A stretch of DNA of 11,508 nt. Source: 2-12-FULL-41-16 sp964390625 (GTDB lineage Bacteria > Patescibacteriota > Patescibacteriia > Magasanikbacterales > UBA922). The position numbers and the translations under genes were made by a program. The notes beneath the pieces were generated by a model. The model did not search any database. It saw nothing but the letters and a program-made list of their open reading frames with translations, and had not been told where the DNA came from. The stretch spans positions 1-11,508 of the forward strand of contig CAYMID010000027.1 of NCBI GenBank assembly GCA_964390625.1, given 5' to 3'. The stretch's first letter is position 1, and every line of letters starts with the position of its first letter. Positions 6,250-11,508 of this stretch are shown piece by piece.

Positions 6250-6349
6250 NNNNNNNNNNNNNNNNNNNNNNNNNNNNNNNNNNNNNNNNNNNNNNNNNNN
6301 NNNNNNNNNNNNNNNNNNNNNNNNNNNNNNNNNNNNNNNNNNNNNNNNN
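6250..6349. other. Assembly gap (100 N)
   Basis: Exactly 100 N inside the accessory region. The true length is unknown and could hide most of the gene that starts at 6198, or more than one gene. Confidence 0.97.
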
Positions 6350-6370
6350 AGTCTCGTAGATGGAGGGCCA

Positions 6371-6436
6371 AAAAACAACCCGAAATCTGCCTAGGTTTTA
6401 ATTACTTAAAATCTGAGCAGGGAGCGGGTTGTTTTT
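6371..6436. terminator. Bidirectional nested hairpin terminator after recJ
   Basis: A 66-base imperfect palindrome. The outer stem aaaaacaacccg (6371-6382) with cgggttgttttt (6425-6436) is a perfect 12 base pairs. Inside it are ctgc/gcag and an inner stem aggttttaa/ttaaaatct with one G-T pair (6392-6400 with 6405-6413), separated by small internal loops. T-runs follow on both strands. On the minus strand it ends the murJ-lepA-recJ operon and overlaps the recJ stop codon. On the plus strand it would stop transcription from the truncated gene at 6198. Confidence 0.8.
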
Positions 6437-8210
6437 ATATTCGAACCAGGTCAATAAGCAAAATTTGCAATTCGCGACTGCCGTTCCATTCGTTTACATC
6501 GATTTCATAAAGGATATCAAGCTTGTCGCCTGGCCGCAAAACTTGGCACCAATCAGTCCCGGCGTTTGAGCCACACAAATTCCAACCCACGGTTTTTTTG
6601 ACCTTGTTGCTTTTGTGTTTAAGCATGAGGCGAATATGTTTGGCGTCTTTGCCCATAGCCTGAAGGCCAACCACGGTTACACCGCGAGCCATATACCGTG
6701 GGCGGGGATTGCATTGGCCGAATGGTTTGAATTTCTCGAGTAAATCGTGCAATTCCCAATTCACTTCGTCCAGGTCGAGTTCGGCATCAACTTCAATACA
6801 GGGCGTCAAGTCAATGTCAGTGGCCTGCTCAGTAAACGCGGTGGTTAATTTGGTTTTGAAATCAGCCAAGGCTGCCTGGTTTTTTAAAGTAAATCCGCAC
6901 GCCATGGGGTGGCCGCCGAATTTGTGAAATAATTCGGGCATGCTTTGCAAAGTGGCGATTAAATTAAAGCCAGCCACACTGCGACCACTGCCCACAATTT
7001 CGCCTTGATTTTCGGTCATGGCAATCACGGGCTTACTGAATTTTTCTTTGAGTTTGCTGGCAATTAAACCAACAATACCTGTGGCCCAAGTGGGACTAAA
7101 TACAAATAAAATCGGAGCGTCTGGGTCGGTTTTGATTTGACGCAATGCCTCGGCCACATATTCCTCGGTCTTTTTTTGGCGGTCAGTATTGTTGTTGTTA
7201 AGTTCAAATGCCAAATCAATTGCATCGGTACCAGATTCTGCGACTAGCAGTTTGTAGGCCACATTGGCGTGGCCCATGCGTCCGGCCGCATTGATTTGCG
7301 GCGCAATACGGAAGCTAATCGTGTCCGCATCAATGGCGCGTTTAAGCGTACCATCACTTTCCATTAAGCGCGCCTCTAACAAAAGTTTTTGTAAGCCCAG
7401 ACGTTTGGTTTTGTTTAACACAATCAAGCCATATTTAGTAAGGGTGCGCGATTCGCCTAACAGTGGCACCATGTCGGCTACGCTCGCAATCGCGACCATA
7501 TCAAGTAGCCATTTTTCGAGCGCTTCGTGGCGTTGACCATCGGGCAATGATTCATTAGTTTCTTGGTGCACGCGCAAAATGCCCTGCGCTAATTTAAAGG
7601 CCACGCCACCGCCGGCCAAGGTTTGGTCAGGGTAGGTTTCGCCTGGTAATTTGGGGTGAATAATCGCGAGCGCTGGTGGTACAGTTGCTGGGATCGAGTG
7701 GTGGTCAGTTACAATTACATCTACACCCAATGAATTCGCTAGTTCAACTTCGGGCGCATTGCTAATGCCGCAGTCGCACGAAATGATTAATTTAGTATTC
7801 TCTTCCGCCAACATGGTGACGGTTTTTAAATTAAGCCCGTACCCATCGGTTTCGCGGTGGGGGAGAAAGACCGAAAAATTGGTAAATTTAAGCGCGCGAA
7901 ATAACGATGTTAAAATCACTGCTGACGAAACACCATCAGCATCATAATCACCGTGCACGGTAATGCGTTCGTTTTGGGCCATGGCGCGCAATACACGTTC
8001 CACTGCCTTGCGCATGTCTTTGAATAAAAACGGATCATGCACGTGTGTGGCATAATCAGGATTCAAGAATTCATCGATCTGTGCTTGTGTGGTTAGACCG
8101 CGCGAATACAACAAATTCGCCACCGTGGAGGGAAGTTCCGGAAATTGCGCCAGGAATTCGGCTGGTGCTGGCGCACGTAATTGCCATTTTTTTTCGACTT
8201 TGTGCGCCAT
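6435..8210 (-). CDS. recJ: Single-stranded-DNA-specific exonuclease RecJ
   Basis: 5'-3' exonuclease of the DHH family, acting on single-stranded DNA in recombinational and mismatch repair in the cytoplasm. The 591-residue product is close to the E. coli length (577). DHH-family motifs appear in order: DYDADG (88-93), SCDCG (144-148), TDHH (168-171), AIASVADMVPL (240-250), then the DHHA1 part with INAAGRMGHA (306-315), GIVGLIASKLKEKF (378-391) and FGGHPMACGF (431-440). The C-terminal OB-like domain follows to residue 591. All metal-binding acids and histidines expected from the family are present. The ATG at 8210 lies five bases after the stop of a micro-gene, without a Shine-Dalgarno site (ctactaatcccc precedes it). 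It is the last gene of the operon and ends within the palindromic terminator. Confidence 0.97.
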   Translation of the reverse strand: MAHKVEKKWQLRAPAPAEFLAQFPELPSTVANLLYSRGLTTQAQIDEFLNPDYATHVHDPFLFKDMRKAVERVLRAMAQNERITVHGDYDADGVSSAVILTSLFRALKFTNFSVFLPHRETDGYGLNLKTVTMLAEENTKLIISCDCGISNAPEVELANSLGVDVIVTDHHSIPATVPPALAIIHPKLPGETYPDQTLAGGGVAFKLAQGILRVHQETNESLPDGQRHEALEKWLLDMVAIASVADMVPLLGESRTLTKYGLIVLNKTKRLGLQKLLLEARLMESDGTLKRAIDADTISFRIAPQINAAGRMGHANVAYKLLVAESGTDAIDLAFELNNNNTDRQKKTEEYVAEALRQIKTDPDAPILFVFSPTWATGIVGLIASKLKEKFSKPVIAMTENQGEIVGSGRSVAGFNLIATLQSMPELFHKFGGHPMACGFTLKNQAALADFKTKLTTAFTEQATDIDLTPCIEVDAELDLDEVNWELHDLLEKFKPFGQCNPRPRYMARGVTVVGLQAMGKDAKHIRLMLKHKSNKVKKTVGWNLCGSNAGTDWCQVLRPGDKLDILYEIDVNEWNGSRELQILLIDLVRI

Positions 8211-8215
8211 GGGGA

Positions 8216-8314
8216 TTAGTAGAAGGCAGGCATGAGGGTGTAGAACAACATGCTCAACACCATAATTACGCTGATAACAGTCCAGATCACTTTAATGGTT
8301 TTGTTGCCGTACAT
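8216..8314 (-). CDS. 32-residue single-span membrane micro-protein
   Basis: Short unannotated-type gene in the only non-overlapping space between lepA and recJ. ATG at 8314, TAA at 8218-8216. The product begins MYGNKTIKVIWTVISV and continues with IMVLSMLFYTLMPAFY: a short basic N-terminus, one hydrophobic segment of about 20 residues (about 8-27), then a short aromatic tail, probably one transmembrane helix with the N-terminus inside. It starts three bases after the lepA stop and ends five bases before the recJ start, so it fits the operon's packing exactly and would be translated by coupling. Without it, this would be the only sizeable non-coding gap in the operon. Function unknown; it is not SecG or SecE by visible motifs. 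I recall similar one-span micro-proteins in Patescibacteria but cannot verify a match. Confidence 0.7.
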   Translation of the reverse strand: MYGNKTIKVIWTVISVIMVLSMLFYTLMPAFY

Positions 8315-8317
8315 AGG

Positions 8318-9925
8318 TTAACGTTTAAGAACCGCCAAATAGGCCTCGGTCGGAATTTCGACCGTGCCTTTACCGTGTAACATCATTTTCTTCTTACCTT
8401 TCTTTTGGTTGTCGAGGAGTTTGTTTTTGCGCGTCACGTCACCGCCGTACAACTTCGCGGTTACATCTTTGCGCATTGGCGAAATACGTTCGCTGGCAAT
8501 AATTTTGCCGCCAATGGTGGCCTGAATCTTTAATTCAAATTGTTGGCGCGGTAATGTTTCTTTGAGTGATTCACAAATCTTTTTGCCAATGGCGTGACTA
8601 TGATCGCGCCACACTAATGTGGCCAAGGCCTCTTCGGTTTTTTCGGCAATTTTAATATCTAAACGCACCACGTCAGCATCACGATAATTTTTGAAATCAT
8701 AATTCATGGACGCGTACCCACTCGACACCGTTTTGAGTTTGTCGTAAAAATCAGTAATTAACGAGGCGAGCGGAATTTCGAAGTGAATAAGGGCGCGTTG
8801 ACCCGAACCAGTGCTCAAAAATTCCGTATTTAGGTATTGGCCCTTGCGTTCGAGGGTTAGGCTCATGATATTGCCAATAAAATCCGATGGCGTAATCACG
8901 TCGAGGGTCATCCACGGTTCCTCGATGTGTTCAATGCGTTGTACATCGGGCAAGTCTTGTGGGCTTTTGACTGTGACCTGGTCACCGTTGGTAAGGAATA
9001 CGTGATAAGCCACACTTGGGACAGTCGCAATAATATGCAAACCAAATTCACGCTTGAGGCGCTCTTGAAAAATGTCGAGGTGCAGCATGCCGAGGAAGCC
9101 GCAGCGGAAACCAAACCCAAGTGCCTGCGAGTGTTCAGGTTCGTAGTGCAACGCTGAGTCACTGAGTTTGAGGCGGTCCATGGCCTCGCGCAGTGAATTG
9201 TAATCATCACCCTCTTGCGGAAAAATACCAGCAAACACCATTGGTTTAACTTCTTTATAACCAGGTAATTGGGCTGGAGCAGGAGTTTTGGCCAAGGTAA
9301 TGGTATCACCAACCCGCACCTGACCAAGTTCCTTTAAGCCAGTGACCACAAAACCGATTTGGCCATTTTCCAAAAAACCATCCGAGGTTAGTTGGGGACT
9401 GTAATGACCAATATCGAGCACTTCGGCATCGGCCTGGGTACCCATGAGGAGCAGTTTGTCGCCCTTTTGCAAACGACCGTCTTTTAAACGCACACTCGCT
9501 ACTACTCCACGGTAATCATCGTAAAATGAATCGAAAATCAAACCGCGGACCGTGGCATCGGTGTTAAGTTGAGGCGCCGGGACACGGTCAATTACGGCNN
9601 NNNNNNNNNNNNNNNNNNNNNNNNNNNNNNNNNNNNNNNNNNNNNNNNNNNNNNNNNNNNNNNNNNNNNNNNNNNNNNNNNNNNNNNNNNNNNNNNNNTG
9701 GCCAGGTGTATCGATTAAATTGAGTGTGTAACCCTGGTACTGCATGCGCACAGGCTGCAGTTTGATGGTAATGCCGCGCTCTTGTTCGAGCTCCATTTGG
9801 TCCAAGAGCTGGTCCTTCATTTTGCGTTTATCCACGGTACCGGTCACTTCCAAAAAACGGTCAGCCAATGTGGACTTACCGTGATCAATATGGGCGATGA
9901 TGCAAAAATTGCGCGTCTGACTCAT
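8318..9925 (-). CDS. lepA: Elongation factor 4 (LepA), interrupted by an assembly gap
   Basis: Ribosome-associated GTPase, homologous to EF-G, that acts on stalled or misassembling ribosomes. The N-terminus carries the G1 loop AHIDHGKST (11-19), the switch region ERGITIK (49-55) and the G3 motif DTPG (72-75). 100 N follow immediately. After the gap come domain II (from AVIDRVPAP), domain III (FGFRCGFLGMLHLDIFQERLKREF), domain V, and the LepA-specific C-terminal domain (KLYGGDVTRKNKLLDNQKKGKKKM), which separates it from EF-G and BipA. 501 residues are visible; E. coli LepA has 599, so about 98 residues (about 295 bases), including the NKID motif, are missing from the gap. The ATG overlaps the murJ stop in ATGA. 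No Shine-Dalgarno site is seen. The micro-gene begins three bases after the stop. Confidence 0.97.
   Translation of the reverse strand: MSQTRNFCIIAHIDHGKSTLADRFLEVTGTVDKRKMKDQLLDQMELEQERGITIKLQPVRMQYQGYTLNLIDTPGXXXXXXXXXXXXXXXXXXXXXXXXXXXXXXXXXXAVIDRVPAPQLNTDATVRGLIFDSFYDDYRGVVASVRLKDGRLQKGDKLLLMGTQADAEVLDIGHYSPQLTSDGFLENGQIGFVVTGLKELGQVRVGDTITLAKTPAPAQLPGYKEVKPMVFAGIFPQEGDDYNSLREAMDRLKLSDSALHYEPEHSQALGFGFRCGFLGMLHLDIFQERLKREFGLHIIATVPSVAYHVFLTNGDQVTVKSPQDLPDVQRIEHIEEPWMTLDVITPSDFIGNIMSLTLERKGQYLNTEFLSTGSGQRALIHFEIPLASLITDFYDKLKTVSSGYASMNYDFKNYRDADVVRLDIKIAEKTEEALATLVWRDHSHAIGKKICESLKETLPRQQFELKIQATIGGKIIASERISPMRKDVTAKLYGGDVTRKNKLLDNQKKGKKKMMLHGKGTVEIPTEAYLAVLKR
9599..9698. other. Assembly gap (100 N) within lepA
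   Basis: Exactly 100 N between the G3 motif and domain II of LepA. Family length indicates that about 295 bases are truly absent, showing that N counts in this scaffold are placeholders. Confidence 0.97.
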
Positions 9926-11508
9926 AGTTTCTCAGGATCGGGGACTGGAGCGCCGCGCCACTGGAGCCAGCGGCGGGTTAAACTTTGCTTAAATAAGGCC
10001 ATTTCTTCGAGTCTTAACCAATAACACACCAGGCCATAGGTGAGGATCCCTACCGTACCACAAATTACGCCTTGGCTCAAGATGCCCCAGAAGCGGGTCA
10101 TATCGACTAAGTGAGAGACGGGTTCCTTGAGGTTTTGGGCCACCAGGGCAGCTGCGACCAAGCCTGAGGACATTTTGGCTAGAGCCACTACCAGAGCTTT
10201 TTCATTAAGGCCACCTAGACGGTGGTGGAGCGTGAGCCATAATAACGCTGCCTGCAAAATAACTGCGATCGACAAGGCCGATGCTAACCCTTCTAGTTGC
10301 CAACGTCCGGCTAATGGGCTACTAAGTAAGGCTGTGGCAATTACCCCAACAACACTAATAATAAACGGCCGCCAGGTGTCTCGTAGGGCATACAAGGCGC
10401 GGGCCGTTAGCAAAAATAAACAGTGTGCTGCCAGTGACAAAGTTAGTAGTCCGAGGGTGTCGGCTGTGGTGGCAGTGCTGTTCCAGTTGAACGCGCCACT
10501 ACCCAAAGTTACACGCACGATTTGTGCACGTAAAATAATGAAGAGAAGTAAAATTGGTAAAATTAAAAATAATACCTGACGCACCGTACGTGAAAAATGA
10601 TTTTTGAATTCCACCCAGTTTTTGTCTGCTGCCAGTGCAGCCAAAGTTGGGAAGGTGGCCACCGCAAATGATTGGCCAATTAAACCAATGGGCACATAAT
10701 ATAAATTGTGAGCCAAGTAGAACATGGTCAAACTGCCGGCAGCGAGGGTTGAGGCGGTGCGGTCAACAATTAAAAAATTAATTTGTTGAGCTGCTTGACT
10801 AAACGTGCGCGGAATTACTAAACCGATTACTGTGCGCACTTCGCCAGTCCAGGCCCATACCAAAGCTGGTCGCCAACCTTGTGCCACCAAGGCGGGTATT
10901 TGAACAGCCAAGTGAAGCAAGCCGCCAATGACCACACCCCACGCCAGACCGCGGGCACCACACAGTGGTACCAACCAAACCGCCCCAGCAATCACACTAA
11001 GGTTGTAGAGTAGTGGAGCAAGGGCAAATAAGGTGAAATTTTTAAATGAGTGTAATACGCTAGAAACAACGCCGCTGATGCCCAAAATTAAAGGGGACAA
11101 TAGCATGATGCGGGTTAATTGGATTGTGAGAGTTAATTTTTCGCCTGTAAATCCAGGAGTTATTAGGTGCACCAGGGGTTCGGCAAAAATCATCATGACC
11201 GCACTTACTCCACCTAAGGTTAAACCAGCCAAAGTTAATAAACCATTGGTAAGTCGCCACGCTTCGGTGTGATTTTTTTTCCAAACAGTCAAAAAAACCG
11301 GCACAAAACCAACTGAAATCGCTCCTGCCAGTAACAAATTAAACAAAAAATCAGGAATGCGAAACGCGGCGTAATAGGCGTCTAGCACATCACCTGCGCC
11401 AAATACATGGGCAAAGGTGCGGTCACGAATCAAGCCAATCACGCGGCTAAGCAAAGAAGCTACCCCCAAAATAATGGCCGCTCCGGTAATTGATCGTGAT
11501 TGACTGGA
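9922..11508 (-). CDS. murJ: Lipid II flippase MurJ (MviN family), N-terminus beyond window edge
   Basis: Multi-spanning inner-membrane transporter of the MOP superfamily that flips lipid II for peptidoglycan synthesis. The frame is open to the window edge; 528 residues are visible, starting SSQSRSITGAAIILGVASLL, so only a few residues are missing. A TTG at 11469 could serve as a start but would remove conserved first-helix sequence. Family motifs include SRVIGLIRD (matching E. coli Arg18 and Arg24), DAYYAAFRIPDF and LAGAISVGFVPVF, followed by a long series of hydrophobic segments and a charged C-terminal tail (RRWLQWRGAPVPDPEKL). The position of E. coli Arg52 appears to be occupied by a non-basic residue (PDFLFN for PNLLRR). 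Length matches the family (E. coli 511). Its TGA stop overlaps the lepA start codon by four bases (ATGA), so lepA is translationally coupled to it. Confidence 0.95.
   Translation of the reverse strand, partial: SSQSRSITGAAIILGVASLLSRVIGLIRDRTFAHVFGAGDVLDAYYAAFRIPDFLFNLLLAGAISVGFVPVFLTVWKKNHTEAWRLTNGLLTLAGLTLGGVSAVMMIFAEPLVHLITPGFTGEKLTLTIQLTRIMLLSPLILGISGVVSSVLHSFKNFTLFALAPLLYNLSVIAGAVWLVPLCGARGLAWGVVIGGLLHLAVQIPALVAQGWRPALVWAWTGEVRTVIGLVIPRTFSQAAQQINFLIVDRTASTLAAGSLTMFYLAHNLYYVPIGLIGQSFAVATFPTLAALAADKNWVEFKNHFSRTVRQVLFLILPILLLFIILRAQIVRVTLGSGAFNWNSTATTADTLGLLTLSLAAHCLFLLTARALYALRDTWRPFIISVVGVIATALLSSPLAGRWQLEGLASALSIAVILQAALLWLTLHHRLGGLNEKALVVALAKMSSGLVAAALVAQNLKEPVSHLVDMTRFWGILSQGVICGTVGILTYGLVCYWLRLEEMALFKQSLTRRWLQWRGAPVPDPEKL

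Noticed and set aside
6371..6436. Integron attC-like recombination site
   Set aside because: The palindrome lacks the RYYYAAC...GTTRRRY outer boxes in the right orientation and has a terminator's T-runs; no integrase or cassette series is present.
11467..11469. TTG as the start of murJ
   Set aside because: The upstream in-frame residues SITGAAIIL match the first MurJ helix, so the true start is most likely outside the window.
1..11508. CRISPR array, insertion sequence or prophage
   Set aside because: No regularly spaced repeats, transposase, integrase or phage structural genes are visible in either strand.
1..11508. Altered genetic code (UGA as glycine, known in some Patescibacteria)
   Set aside because: murJ ends at a TGA in the right place for its family length, and no conserved gene here reads through TGA.

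Overview
The window reads as a scaffold piece from an uncultivated bacterium, probably of the Patescibacteria / Candidate Phyla Radiation type. That placement is inference. It rests on very tight gene packing, missing Shine-Dalgarno sites before the core genes, the style of the RecJ, MurJ and RNase H proteins, and several small unrecognised proteins. Core genes are about 45-47% G+C in spot counts and use the standard code, with TGA read as a stop at the end of murJ. Three runs of exactly 100 N (4180-4279, 6250-6349, 9599-9698) are scaffold joins of unknown true length. Conserved LepA length implies that the third one hides nearer 295 bases.

Left block, plus strand (1-4135): the 3' five-sixths of dnaK, a lipoprotein gene, dnaJ, and a membrane-anchored protein gene whose start lies one base after the dnaJ stop. 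DnaK and DnaJ form the Hsp70 folding machine. Unusually, the two chaperone genes are interleaved with two genes for exported or anchored proteins that share an 'I(I/V)GTW' beta-domain motif. A GC-rich hairpin sits between the lipoprotein gene and dnaJ. An RNase HI-like gene (minus strand) converges on this block, with stop codons that overlap if its reading frame really continues through the first gap.

Central block, plus strand (about 4780-6360): this differs from both flanks. It has a consensus-like -35/-10 promoter overlapped by an 18-base dyad, then a long structured leader, a clear Shine-Dalgarno site, and a G+C-rich (about 68-70%) gene for a 312-residue protein of unknown function. A strong hairpin terminator follows, then a second promoter with a perfect 17-base spacer and a second strong Shine-Dalgarno site. 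That second gene disappears into the second gap after 17 codons. This is the part most likely to hold something undescribed: a regulated accessory unit, or alternatively a fragment from another genome joined by scaffolding.

Right block, minus strand (11508 down to 6435): a compact operon murJ > lepA > a 32-codon membrane micro-protein > recJ, with junctions of -4 overlap, 3 bases and 5 bases. It ends at a 66-base nested hairpin that can act as a terminator in both directions. The products serve lipid II flipping, translation and DNA repair respectively. The operon looks like an efficient housekeeping cluster rather than a pathway.
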